Source: Shewanella frigidimarina (GTDB lineage Bacteria > Pseudomonadota > Gammaproteobacteria > Enterobacterales > Shewanellaceae). Taken from it: 64,000 nucleotides of DNA. Of this stretch, positions 51,550 through 60,383 are shown in pieces. Position 1 is the stretch's first letter. Each line of letters opens with the position of its first letter. Under the pieces are notes generated by a model. The model was not told where the DNA came from. It did no database searches and saw nothing but the letters and a program-made list of their open reading frames with translations. The DNA is taken from NCBI RefSeq assembly GCF_003797125.1, contig NZ_RKKE01000002.1, forward strand, positions 471,661-535,660. Direction: 5' to 3'. The position numbers and the translations under genes were made by a program.

Positions 51550-51906
51550 ATGCAGCGAATGCTCAACGTAAATGCCACCATGTTAGGCCTGATGTTAGCG
51601 CTACTGTCACTAACGTGCTCAGTGCCGTCCTATGCCGCTGCATTACATTCATCTGCTGGTGCTCAGTTATCCCCTGGCCCAAATAATAATCGTCAAAACA
51701 ATAATCAGCAGAACAGCAATCTGGTAGTTAATAGCGCCCAGCAAGCAGTACAAATGGCTCAGCGGAGTTATTCGGGTAAAGTATTAAAAGTGCAGTCAGC
51801 TAACGTCAATGGACATCCTGGTTATCGGATTAAATTACTCACCAATGATGGTGTTATTTTTTATGTGTTAGTCGATGCCACCAATGGCTCGGTTAAAAGG
51901 AACTAG
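51550..51906 (+). CDS. PepSY-domain exported protein
   Basis: A 118-residue protein with signal peptide (about 1-30, ending SYAA), an Asn/Gln-rich linker (RQNNNQQNSN) and a single PepSY domain (about 60-116, VQMAQRSYSGKVLKV, GYRIKLLTNDGVIFYVLVDATNGSV). PepSY proteins next to two-component genes may adjust the kinase in the periplasm. It is 3 bp upstream of the response regulator gene, in one operon. Confidence 0.88.
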   Translation: MQRMLNVNATMLGLMLALLSLTCSVPSYAAALHSSAGAQLSPGPNNNRQNNNQQNSNLVVNSAQQAVQMAQRSYSGKVLKVQSANVNGHPGYRIKLLTNDGVIFYVLVDATNGSVKRN

Positions 51907-51909
51907 CCC

Positions 51910-52593
51910 ATGAGATTATTACTGGTCGAAGACGATTTAGCCCTACAAGCAAACATAAAACAGCACCTTATTGATGCGCAATATACAGTTGATGTTGCCA
52001 GCGATGGTGAAGAAGGCTTATTTCAAGCTCAAGAATATCAATACGATGTCGCCATTATCGACGTGGGTTTACCTAAGCTTGATGGTTTGTCATTAATCAG
52101 TAAACTACGTGGACAAGACATTAGCTACCCGATCATTATTTTAACCGCTCGAGACAGTTGGCAAGATAAAGTGGTTGGTTTAGATGCTGGCGCTGATGAT
52201 TACTTAAGTAAGCCGTTTCAGCTAGAAGAACTTGTCGCGCGAATTAATGCATTAATTCGCCGCTCCGCAGGTAAAGCCAGTCCAGTGATTCAAAATGGTC
52301 CCTTTAGTATCAATACCCGTAGTTTAGAAATTAAAAAGAGCCTGCAAATAATTAACCTTAGTGGTTCTGAGTACAAACTATTTGAATACCTGATGCTGCA
52401 CCCTGGGTCGGTACATTCAAAAAGCAGTTTAATTGAACATATTTATGACCAGGATTTTGATTTAGATTCCAACGTAATTGAAGTATTTATCCGTCGGTTA
52501 CGTAAAAAACTCGACCCCGACAATCAATATCAATTAATTGAAACACTGCGTGGTCAAGGTTATCGACTACGACAGTTAGCCCCAGATGCGTAA
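51910..52593 (+). CDS. Response regulator, OmpR family (PhoP/CarR-like)
   Basis: A 227-residue regulator: receiver domain (about 1-115) with Asp pocket LLVEDD, phospho-Asp near 51 in IIDVGLPKLDG, Thr in ILTARD and Lys in DYLSKPF; winged helix (about 125-222) with SNVIEVFIRRLRKKLD. It overlaps the kinase start by 8 bp. The three TTCAG boxes near by suggest autoregulation and control of the neighbours (inference). Confidence 0.95.
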   Translation: MRLLLVEDDLALQANIKQHLIDAQYTVDVASDGEEGLFQAQEYQYDVAIIDVGLPKLDGLSLISKLRGQDISYPIIILTARDSWQDKVVGLDAGADDYLSKPFQLEELVARINALIRRSAGKASPVIQNGPFSINTRSLEIKKSLQIINLSGSEYKLFEYLMLHPGSVHSKSSLIEHIYDQDFDLDSNVIEVFIRRLRKKLDPDNQYQLIETLRGQGYRLRQLAPDA

Positions 52594-53914
52594 ACTACTC
52601 AGCTCGCTTAAAGTCCGCATTGTGGTCAGTGCGTTATTACTGATTTTGGTGTTATTGCCTATTATCGGTATAACCGTTAATAATGCCTTCGAAACCCAAA
52701 TAAATGTTGCTGCAAAAAACCAGTTGAAAGCCTATGTTTACTCTGTTTTAGCCATGGCTGAAGTAGAAGATAACCAATTACAAATGCCGTCTCATTTACT
52801 TGAAAACCAATTCAATGTGATTGGTTCAGGTCTTTATGCATTAATCACCACTAAAGATAACCAACTACTGTGGACTTCAAACTCATTTCTCGGCCTCAAC
52901 ACGCCGATTAACTTACCCAAACCCGCAACCGGTAGAAGTACCTTCGACTCGATATTGATTAATGACAAACCGCAGTTGATATACAGTTTTAGCGTGAGTT
53001 TTGCCACCAGCGAACAGCCTTTTACCATGACGCTGCACATTATAAAAAACCAACAAGAATACCTACAACAAATCCAAAAGTTTTCTAACACCTTATGGAC
53101 TTGGTTGTTGGTGTTAACTGCTTTATTGGTTATCGTACAGCTCAGCTGGTTGTTATGGACACTAAAACCATTAGGTCAATTTAGCCAAGAACTCAGTGCT
53201 GTAGAACAAGGCACATCAAAGCAACTCAGTACTCGCTACCCTGTGGAATTGCAAAAAGTAGCGCAACAGTTAAACACCTTATTGCAAACTGAACAAAGTC
53301 AGCGCAAACGCTACCGCAATGCTTTAGCCGATTTAGCCCACAGTTTAAAAACACCTTTAGCGGTAATCCAAACTCAAGCGGATCTAAGTGAAGCCTCGAT
53401 GGAACAAATTAATCGTATAAACCAAATTATTGCTTACCAACTAAAGCGGGCACAAAGCGCAGCGGGTAGTGCTTGGCATTTAGGGGTGAATGTTGACAGT
53501 ATTGCCGTTAAATTAGTCAGAACCTTAAGTAAGATATACCAACATCAAAACCTCACCATTGAGTATCACCCCAACAAACAAGCGCGCTTTAAAGGCGATG
53601 AAGCAGACTTAACAGAAATGCTTGGCAATGTGCTCGACAATGCTTGTAAGGCTGCTAAAACAAAGGTGATATTAACCCTTACGCAGCAAGGAAATCAGCT
53701 GTGCATAACAATTGAAGATGATGGTGAAGGTATCCCTAAAGATAAACAGCAGCATATTTTTGAACGGGGGATCCGTGCAGACACTTACACTCAAGGTCAC
53801 GGGATAGGACTGGCAATAGTCAGAGATCTTGTCGACAGTTATCACGGTAAACTTACCGTTGATCAATCGGCATCATTGGGTGGCGCCAAATTTGAGTTTT
53901 TTTTCCAACAGTAA
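52586..53914 (+). CDS. Sensor histidine kinase (PhoQ-like)
   Basis: A 442-residue kinase. TM1 is at about 9-30, a periplasmic sensor at about 31-165, TM2 at about 170-195, HAMP to about 240, HisKA with His near 252 in DLAHSLKTPLAVIQ, and HATPase with NVLDNACKA near 350 and GHGIGLAIVRD near 405. The ALADLAHSLKTPLA form is that of PhoQ-like kinases. The sensed signal is not known. Confidence 0.94.
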   Translation: MRKLLSSLKVRIVVSALLLILVLLPIIGITVNNAFETQINVAAKNQLKAYVYSVLAMAEVEDNQLQMPSHLLENQFNVIGSGLYALITTKDNQLLWTSNSFLGLNTPINLPKPATGRSTFDSILINDKPQLIYSFSVSFATSEQPFTMTLHIIKNQQEYLQQIQKFSNTLWTWLLVLTALLVIVQLSWLLWTLKPLGQFSQELSAVEQGTSKQLSTRYPVELQKVAQQLNTLLQTEQSQRKRYRNALADLAHSLKTPLAVIQTQADLSEASMEQINRINQIIAYQLKRAQSAAGSAWHLGVNVDSIAVKLVRTLSKIYQHQNLTIEYHPNKQARFKGDEADLTEMLGNVLDNACKAAKTKVILTLTQQGNQLCITIEDDGEGIPKDKQQHIFERGIRADTYTQGHGIGLAIVRDLVDSYHGKLTVDQSASLGGAKFEFFFQQ

Positions 53915-54022
53915 ACGCCTACCTCAGGTTGTCGTTATATATTATTTGTTTAATTTATCTAGCTTACTCCTCTCGTTTATTTCTCTCGCATAGTTCTAGC
54001 GTATTAATTTCAGTTATTAGCT

Positions 54023-54038
54023 TTCAGCTTATGTTCAT
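54023..54038 (+). promoter_or_regulatory. TTCAG-N6-TTCAT box for the DUF3300 gene
   Basis: TTCAGCTTATGTTCAT, 11-bp period, with another TTCAG 14 bp further upstream (54009). It lies 52 bp before the ATG chosen at 54090, near where a regulator would touch RNA polymerase. Confidence 0.6.
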
Positions 54039-54089
54039 CTTCGGCTCGTTATGATGAACATAACAGTCATCAATGACGCTGGAGATAAC

Positions 54090-55625
54090 ATGAAAAAAGC
54101 CATTCACGTACCCGCTCAGGCATTACTCGCCTTAGCCTTGGTCTGTATGCCATTAACAAATGTACAAGCGGCGCAACCAACTAATTCATACACTTATAAT
54201 GCAGCAGATGATGTGGTGAGTGATGCTGAGTTGGCACAAATGCTCGCGCCAATAGCGCTATATCCAGACAGTTTATTAACCCACATATTAATAGCGTCAA
54301 CGTATCCATTAGAAATTGTCCAAGCAAAACGCTGGTTAGCAAACCAAGGTAACCGCGACACCAACAAAATTATGACCGAGGTAGAGTCGCAAGACTGGGA
54401 CCCAAGCGTGAAAGCATTGGTAGCATTTCCCAATGTATTAGAGCGTTTAAATGATGATTTAGCGTGGACTCAAAGCGTAGGCGATGCATTTTTGCAAGAC
54501 GAAGGTCGCATGCTAGACACTATTCAATCGTTAAGGCAACAAGCTGACGAAGCCAACAACTTAGCCGACCTTGAGCAAGTTAAAGTGTCACGAGTCGAGC
54601 GCCGGATTATTATTGAATCAGTTCGCCCAGAAATTGTTTACGTGCCTTACTACGACAGCCGTATCGTTTATGGCAATTGGCGCTGGAATCGTTATCCCCC
54701 CGTTTATTGGCATGCACCTGCTTACGTACATTATCGCCCTAACCACAGCGCGATATACTGGGACAGCGGAGTACGCATTAGCTTTAATTTCTTTTTTAGT
54801 GGTTTTCATTGGCATGACCGCCGCGTGATTGCGGTGCCAGTACATCAAAACTACCGTTACTACACACCACGGAAAATTAGTTACAGCCATGGAGCCCAAC
54901 ATTGGCAACATAAACCTAAGCATCGCAAGGGTGTGGCTTACCACAGCCAAGTGATCAGCAAACGTTATAACGGCCATTATGAAAAGCGTAACAAGCAAGT
55001 AAGCTATTCACGTGAACCTAAACGCCAGCACGCCAATGAACCTCGTCATTACTCAACCAAGGTCAATGAGCAGCGTAAAGAAGTAAGCCATGGCAACAAG
55101 CATGACAAGCGTAGCGAAAAATCGACAGTAAGAAGCGTAGGCCGTAATGAGCCGATAGAGCACAGAAGTAACCAGCTAAAACGCGATCTAAGCCAACAAC
55201 GTCAACCTGTAGCACAGGTAAAGTCGTTTGAGCGTAAAGGCGAGCCGATGAAGTCAAATTACAGTCGCCAGCGCGATGTGGCCCAAACTAGGCCTAAATA
55301 TGAGGCAAAACCGGTGGCAAATATAACAAGCAAGCCGCGCACTCAAGAATTACAACAAGCACAGCGTAACACTCGAGTTGAAAAGTTGCGTGAGTCGCAC
55401 GTTAACGCGATGCGCAATCCACAACAGCAAGTGAAACAAATTCGTAGGAGTGAACCGCAAAAGCAGCAAGTTCGCGAAACAACTCGATCGACTCCTCAGC
55501 AAGTTTCGCGCTCAATGAGTCAGCAACGTGATAATTCATCATCACGCCGTACAAGCCAATCAAGAGACGCAGGGCCTTCAAGAGACAAACAGTCAAGAGA
55601 AAAGCCTTCAAGAGAAAGACAGTAA
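54090..55625 (+). CDS. DUF3300 exported protein with long basic tail
   Basis: From the ATG at 54090 (GGAG 5 bp upstream; an ATG at 54051 lacks a ribosome site) there are 511 residues. A signal peptide (ending VQA near 27) precedes the DUF3300 domain (about 45-260) with LAQMLAPIALYPDSLLTHIL and RPEIVYVPYYDSRIVYG. From about 280 to the end the protein is disordered, rich in Gln, Arg, His and Ser with repeated SREP/SRDK-type motifs and a strong positive charge. The tail may bind polyanions such as LPS or DNA (inference). Confidence 0.85.
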   Translation: MKKAIHVPAQALLALALVCMPLTNVQAAQPTNSYTYNAADDVVSDAELAQMLAPIALYPDSLLTHILIASTYPLEIVQAKRWLANQGNRDTNKIMTEVESQDWDPSVKALVAFPNVLERLNDDLAWTQSVGDAFLQDEGRMLDTIQSLRQQADEANNLADLEQVKVSRVERRIIIESVRPEIVYVPYYDSRIVYGNWRWNRYPPVYWHAPAYVHYRPNHSAIYWDSGVRISFNFFFSGFHWHDRRVIAVPVHQNYRYYTPRKISYSHGAQHWQHKPKHRKGVAYHSQVISKRYNGHYEKRNKQVSYSREPKRQHANEPRHYSTKVNEQRKEVSHGNKHDKRSEKSTVRSVGRNEPIEHRSNQLKRDLSQQRQPVAQVKSFERKGEPMKSNYSRQRDVAQTRPKYEAKPVANITSKPRTQELQQAQRNTRVEKLRESHVNAMRNPQQQVKQIRRSEPQKQQVRETTRSTPQQVSRSMSQQRDNSSSRRTSQSRDAGPSRDKQSREKPSRERQ

Positions 55626-55659
55626 ACAGTCAAAAAAATCAGCGAGCTAAAGCACTAAA

Positions 55660-55698
55660 CAACACGAGTAGACCTTGCCTCTCGTGTTGTTTTTTTTA
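55660..55698 (+). terminator. Terminator after the DUF3300 gene
   Basis: CAACACGAG / CTCGTGTTG with a 12-base loop and T8. It is a good plus-strand terminator between convergent genes. Confidence 0.88.
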
Positions 55699-55731
55699 TA
55701 TATAAAATCAATAAAGTTATCAGTTCGCACA

Positions 55732-57135
55732 CTAAATCTGAGCATGAGGTAAGACGATACAAACATTTAAGCCATGAGGTTCTACTTTGCTAAAAGTCAA
55801 TTCACCATGATGTAAACTGATAATATGCTGGCAAATCGACAAGCCTAAACCGGCACCGTGTGAAGCGTTTTCATCAACTCGATAAAAGCGATTTTTGGCT
55901 AAGCTAATTTCTTCATCAGACATTCCCTTGCCTTGATCAAGTACACAAATCATCGTCTGCTGCTCGTCCTGAATAACCGTAATGGTAATTAATGATTCTA
56001 TAGGGCTATATTTGCAGGCATTTTCGATAATATTTTTCAGTACCAATTCAATGTAAAACGGATCGGCATTGATGGTCATATCTTTAGGAACAACGATATA
56101 CCACTCGTAATCGGCAATGATGTGTACAAGCTGATTTATCACATTCTCAATAACATCTTGCAGCTTACAATCGGTTTTATTTAACGCCTCAATGGCATCA
56201 ACGCGTGATAATAACAACAGCTGCTCTACAGTATGGCTAATGCGGTTTACGCCCTCGCCTATGGCTTCTATATACGGCAAAGTTGTCTGCTGGATCTCTG
56301 GTGTTTGGCTAGACAATACATCGCTTAAGCCGTCGCTGTGTAACTTAATAATCGCTAATGGCGTTTTAAGTTCATGGGCTGCATCGGCACTAAAGCGACG
56401 TTCACGGATCATCGTCTCGCTAATGCGCAGCAAATAGCTATTAAGGGCTTTTTGTGTTGACGCTAACTCTGTCGGTAAAGTGAAATTGATAGGGGTTAGG
56501 TCTTGGGCTGAGCGGTTAGCTAGGTGACGTTCTAATAATTTAACTGGTTTAAATAAGAAGTAAGTCAGCACTAACATAAAAAATACCATAATGGGGGTAA
56601 TCATTAATGGCGAGCGCCAGGTGTTGCTGATGATTAATGAGACTAATTCTTGCCGAACATCATCACGTTGCGCAGTCACAATCCATACTTGATGCGGCGA
56701 TGAGAAAAAGCTGTATACATGCCATAACTCATCATCGATTCGATGAATATCATAACCTTGAGTGAAATTGGTTAATTGTTGTTCGCCAGTGCTATCAGAG
56801 TACGCGAGTAACTGTCCCGAGCTGGACAGTAATTGAAATGATAATTTATGCTCATAAGACAAAGTGACAGGATTCGATTGTTCTGCAAAGGTTTCTATCT
56901 TTGAATCCGCAACATGAAACAAGATCGGCTGAGAGATAAGTTGAGTCAATTGGTCTTCGGTCAATTGATCTACATAGAATTGTTCCAGCATTTTGGCAGT
57001 TTGAACCATCTGCGCATCAAACAATTCTTCGACTTCATGCATAGCATCGCGGGTACTGAGTATGCTCGAAAAAGTTACCGTGAGAACAATCCCTACCAGC
57101 ATAATCAAACTTAATAATAATCGTAATGAAAACAT
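55732..57135 (-). CDS. Sensor histidine kinase (QseC/PmrB-like)
   Basis: A 467-residue kinase: TM1 about 5-25, periplasmic part about 26-165, TM2 about 170-195, HAMP-like linker, HisKA with His near 253 (SADAAHELKTPLAI), HATPase with NIIENACKYSP near 375 and GAGLGLSICQHI near 430. ERRFSADAAHELKTPLA is the QseC/PmrB/TctE type. It is the last gene of the operon, 86 bp after its response regulator. Confidence 0.94.
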   Translation of the reverse strand: MFSLRLLLSLIMLVGIVLTVTFSSILSTRDAMHEVEELFDAQMVQTAKMLEQFYVDQLTEDQLTQLISQPILFHVADSKIETFAEQSNPVTLSYEHKLSFQLLSSSGQLLAYSDSTGEQQLTNFTQGYDIHRIDDELWHVYSFFSSPHQVWIVTAQRDDVRQELVSLIISNTWRSPLMITPIMVFFMLVLTYFLFKPVKLLERHLANRSAQDLTPINFTLPTELASTQKALNSYLLRISETMIRERRFSADAAHELKTPLAIIKLHSDGLSDVLSSQTPEIQQTTLPYIEAIGEGVNRISHTVEQLLLLSRVDAIEALNKTDCKLQDVIENVINQLVHIIADYEWYIVVPKDMTINADPFYIELVLKNIIENACKYSPIESLITITVIQDEQQTMICVLDQGKGMSDEEISLAKNRFYRVDENASHGAGLGLSICQHIISLHHGELTFSKVEPHGLNVCIVLPHAQI

Positions 57136-57221
57136 AATATCCTTATTGTATTAAGTGTAATTAACCCGCAGCTTGGCTGCCCACCATTAATTTCATCTAA
57201 CCTATTTAACGGCTAAAAAGA

Positions 57222-57881
57222 CTATACCGTTTCAGTTAATATATAGCCTATACCACGCACGGTTTTGATCAATTCAGTGGCGGTTTTTTTACGTAAATGA
57301 TGAATATGCACTTCAATAGAGTTGCTGCCAACTTCATCCCAGCCATAAGTTAACTGTTCAAGTTGATTACGGGTTAACACGCGGCCTGCTGATTGAGCAA
57401 ATTCGAGTAATAATTGATATTCACGACGTGAAAGCGACACTAACTCATCGCGAAAATGAACTTCACAGCGGGCAAAATCAATGTTGAGTGCACCGTAACT
57501 GAATTGGTTATTATCTAGGCCATGCTGACGTCGAATAATCGCTTTAAGCCTAGCGATTAATTCCCTCACATCAAAAGGCTTACTTAAATAATCATCTGCA
57601 CCAATATCTAAACACATTAAGCGAGTGTCAAAATCTGTATTTGCGGTCAACACAATTATAGGTAACGAGATACCATTTTTACGCCACTGTTTTAATAAGT
57701 CAGCACCATTGCCATCGGGTAAACTTAAATCGAGAATAATGGCGCTAAAATCTTCATTTTCTAAAGCGATTTGAGCTTGATTATATGACGCTAAATGATC
57801 GACCTGAATACCTGATTTAGCTAAGCTCATCACTATGCCTTGCGCTAACAGCTTATTATCTTCTACTAATAACACTCGCAT
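57222..57881 (-). CDS. Response regulator, OmpR family (QseB/PmrA-like)
   Basis: A 219-residue regulator: receiver with Asp near 51 (IILDLSLPDGNG), Thr-Ala in VLTAN and Lys in DYLSKPFDV; winged helix ending VEVHIHHLRKKTATELIKTVRGIGYIL-like (57231-57310). The gene is 16 bp after the ApbE gene. CTTAAG-N5-CTTAAG boxes of the QseB/PmrA type lie upstream of the operon, which supports autoregulation. Confidence 0.94.
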   Translation of the reverse strand: MRVLLVEDNKLLAQGIVMSLAKSGIQVDHLASYNQAQIALENEDFSAIILDLSLPDGNGADLLKQWRKNGISLPIIVLTANTDFDTRLMCLDIGADDYLSKPFDVRELIARLKAIIRRQHGLDNNQFSYGALNIDFARCEVHFRDELVSLSRREYQLLLEFAQSAGRVLTRNQLEQLTYGWDEVGSNSIEVHIHHLRKKTATELIKTVRGIGYILTETV

Positions 57882-57897
57882 TCAGTACCCTTATTCA

Positions 57898-58794
57898 TTA
57901 ACGAAATACCTTAAAATCGACACCTTGTTGCTGTAAAAAATCTTCAGCATCAGCTCCTTTTAGCATCGACATTGTGGCCAACATTCCAGCCATAACACAA
58001 TTGGGCGCCAGCACAGTGACAGATAATGGCGCTTGTTCTACAGGGTATCCCGTTTGAGGATTAATAATATGCCCATAACGTTTACCGTCTACCTCAATAT
58101 AACGCCGAGTCGTGCCACTAGTGGCTAACGCCCCTTGGCGAATGGTTAACAGAGCTGCAGCGTTATCAAGCTTATTCGGGTTTTCAATCCCAACCTGCCA
58201 ACCGTCACTTTTGGTGATAGGGCAAGCAATGTCGCCCCCAAAGTTGATTAATACCGATTGATTTGGCCAACGATTCGCTAATATTTGTGCAGTGCGATCC
58301 ACCGCATATTCCTTACCGATACCGCCAAAGTCGACACTCATGTCTGCAGGCATGCAAACGGTCTTATCAGTCAGTGCAATGCGATCAAAACCCACCTTAA
58401 GCAAAGCGGCATCAATATCAGTTTGTAACGGCACTCGATGGTTACCATCAAAGCGCCATAACGCCATTAAAGGACAGGCACTGATATCAAAAGCTGATTC
58501 ACTTAATTGAAAACACTGTTGAGCAAACTGTAATAAATGAGCTGTTTCGGCATCGACCGAGGTTGCTTTACCTTGGGCATGATTTAACTGCCACACCACG
58601 TTACCTTCAATAAAACGGCTAAATTTATGTTCTATACGCTTTGCTTCGTCGTAAGCAATAGTCAGCATTTGCCTCGCAGTATGCTCATCATCAATCGCCA
58701 TTAATAATTCACATGGGCTAGCCATAGCGTTAAATGAACCTAAAAAGCCCCAAGGACGAGGCTGTAAGCTCATCACTTTTGGGGCTTTTGACAT
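57898..58794 (-). CDS. FAD:protein FMN transferase (ApbE family)
   Basis: ApbE moves FMN from FAD to a Ser or Thr of a target protein outside the cytosol. About 298 residues with FNAMASPCELLM near 29-40 (the FxAMGT-type first strand), SVDFGGIGKEYAVD near 160, LINFGGD near 192 and HIINPQTGYP near 245, all typical. No signal peptide or lipobox is seen, which is odd for a family usually in the periplasm. The start is not sure (TTG at 58815, ATG at 58794 or 58773). It is in an operon with DUF3570, DUF4266 and TlpA-like genes. Confidence 0.9.
   Translation of the reverse strand: MSKAPKVMSLQPRPWGFLGSFNAMASPCELLMAIDDEHTARQMLTIAYDEAKRIEHKFSRFIEGNVVWQLNHAQGKATSVDAETAHLLQFAQQCFQLSESAFDISACPLMALWRFDGNHRVPLQTDIDAALLKVGFDRIALTDKTVCMPADMSVDFGGIGKEYAVDRTAQILANRWPNQSVLINFGGDIACPITKSDGWQVGIENPNKLDNAAALLTIRQGALATSGTTRRYIEVDGKRYGHIINPQTGYPVEQAPLSVTVLAPNCVMAGMLATMSMLKGADAEDFLQQQGVDFKVFR
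58743..58789 (-). repeat. Inverted repeat at the start of the ApbE gene
   Basis: TTGGGGCTTTT / AAAAGCCCCAA arms of 11 bp with a 25-base loop, followed by T5 on the minus strand. It overlaps the start region of the ApbE gene and may be a terminator-like or translational control element. Confidence 0.5.
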
Positions 58795-58850
58795 TGTTTT
58801 GAGTGATTCAAGCAAATTAAATGACTCTGTTTATTGATGATACGTTCATC

Positions 58851-60149
58851 TTAAAACGAATAACTCACTTGAGCTACTATCGCCTTCACCGCTGGGAATA
58901 AATCGTAGTTTTGTAGCTGACCAGGTATCTCTGTGCCATTATTTTCAGGATTTTGCTGGTAATATTCAATACGATAACTTAGTTCATGGCCACCCGATAA
59001 ACGCTGACCAAATTTAAGCCCTATGGTGTAAGCCGTCATATCACCAATGCGATAATCTGCGCTGGCATACTCAGGTATTGCATCGCCACTCATTAAGAAT
59101 GGTTGATAAAACTCAGCGGCTTGCTGCTGGTAATAACGCAAGTGTAATTGTCCGTACATACTTGGGCTAAAATAGTAGCGATAATGGGTCTCTAAAGTAT
59201 GCGATTGAATTTCCCAATCATCAGTGCTGTAACGATATGAAAAATCAACTACACCTGAATCCAGCGCGCCTTTAGTAAGTAAAAACACACTGTGCTTAAG
59301 GCGTGAATCTGGACGATTTTCGTAACGGTAAGCTTGTGTTTGACCGTTAACATCGACCTCACTAAGGATCTTGTACGGGTCAGTCATGTAGCCTGACACA
59401 CTTGATAAACCATAGTTAGCTTGCATCAACCAATTACGATTAATAATCTGAGTCACGCCAAACATAATATCGCTTGTTTGTTTAGTATCATCGTCCGCTA
59501 AACGAGTTTGATCGAAGGCTGCTTGATAATCGGCATCGTTGGCATAATTACCACGAAATACCATTTCTGACATTGCCACTGGGCGGCCGCCAACAGGATC
59601 TACTACATCATTGGTAAAAGCACCCGACAATGACAACGTTGTGTTATTTTTATTAAAACTACGCTCAAGACCACCATTAATACCCATTGAAAGATAATCA
59701 AACTCTTTCGAACCATACACGCCAATATTACCAGTCCAATCTTGATTAAGCACTTCTTGCCAATTAGCGCTTAGCTGAACACGAGTATCATGAAAGGTAT
59801 CGTCCAGCGGGGTATCACCAGTAGCAACAGTGTATTGGCCATCACCCGATGGACGCGTGAAAGTCTGACTGTCACTTTGGGCCACTGCACCAGAAGCTGA
59901 TGCACCAGTTAAACTGTCGACCACAATTTTAAGGTCCAATAACGAACTATCACCAAAGGCTTTTTGTACATTACCAATCGCTTCTGCGGCTTGAACACGG
60001 TCTTGCTCACCATAATACATAATGGCAGCATCGACCTTCCAATCATCAGTGGCAGGAATAGGTTCTGCAGCACTGGCCTGTTGGCTCAACAAACTACAGC
60101 TTGCCAATGCCAACGCACTGGCAATACTTTGCTTAGATGTTAGTTGCAT
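58851..60149 (-). CDS. DUF3570 outer membrane beta-barrel protein
   Basis: From the ATG at 60149 (GGAGG ribosome site located inside the DUF4266 end codons) there are 432 residues. A signal peptide (about 1-27, ending ASAA) is followed by alternating strands rich in Tyr and Asp and the C-terminal VSYSF, the outer membrane barrel signature. The first mature residues DDWKVDAAIMYYGEQDRVQ match the family start. The function is unknown; the family occurs with DUF4266, ApbE and thioredoxin-like genes, as here. The gene overlaps DUF4266 by 10 bp. Confidence 0.9.
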   Translation of the reverse strand: MQLTSKQSIASALALASCSLLSQQASAAEPIPATDDWKVDAAIMYYGEQDRVQAAEAIGNVQKAFGDSSLLDLKIVVDSLTGASASGAVAQSDSQTFTRPSGDGQYTVATGDTPLDDTFHDTRVQLSANWQEVLNQDWTGNIGVYGSKEFDYLSMGINGGLERSFNKNNTTLSLSGAFTNDVVDPVGGRPVAMSEMVFRGNYANDADYQAAFDQTRLADDDTKQTSDIMFGVTQIINRNWLMQANYGLSSVSGYMTDPYKILSEVDVNGQTQAYRYENRPDSRLKHSVFLLTKGALDSGVVDFSYRYSTDDWEIQSHTLETHYRYYFSPSMYGQLHLRYYQQQAAEFYQPFLMSGDAIPEYASADYRIGDMTAYTIGLKFGQRLSGGHELSYRIEYYQQNPENNGTEIPGQLQNYDLFPAVKAIVAQVSYSF

Positions 60150-60382
60150 CCACAACCTCCGCCCGCTAATGAGCGACCACCACTGGTGCCTTCTTTGCTA
60201 AAGTAAATATGATCATCTAACGCGAGATCGAGTTTTTCACTGTTCAAAGCCATATCAGCACGGGCTAATTGATCTTTTCCCCAAGGTTGCACACCTAAGC
60301 TCGAACAGCCAACCAAACTACTGACAATGGCTAATGCCACGGCAGCTTTGGCAAATGGTTGATAAAATGCTTTTGTCATCAA
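60140..60382 (-). CDS. DUF4266 small lipoprotein with CGCN end
   Basis: An 80-residue lipoprotein: lipobox LVGC (Cys near 26), a conserved start of the mature part (VQPWGKDQLARADM), a middle LALDDHIYFSKEG and a Gly-rich end SGGRSLAGGGCGCN with a CxC pair just before the end. It is 1 bp after the tlpA-like gene and overlaps DUF3570. The CxC end and the TlpA-like neighbour suggest a redox or metal role (inference). The EGTSGG stretch is somewhat like ApbE target sites (DGxSGAT), but lacks the Thr at the modified place. Confidence 0.88.
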   Translation of the reverse strand: MMTKAFYQPFAKAAVALAIVSSLVGCSSLGVQPWGKDQLARADMALNSEKLDLALDDHIYFSKEGTSGGRSLAGGGCGCN

Positions 60383-60383
60383 T

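Noticed and set aside
54618-54998. 126-residue minus-strand open frame with membrane-like segments
   Set aside because: It is antisense to the DUF3300 domain, whose frame has signal peptide, family motifs and a ribosome site.
60140-60382. DUF4266 protein as a RiPP precursor because of its Gly/Cys-rich end
   Set aside because: It has a clear lipoprotein signal, and no RiPP-modifying enzyme or peptidase is nearby; ApbE and a TlpA-like protein fit a redox role better.
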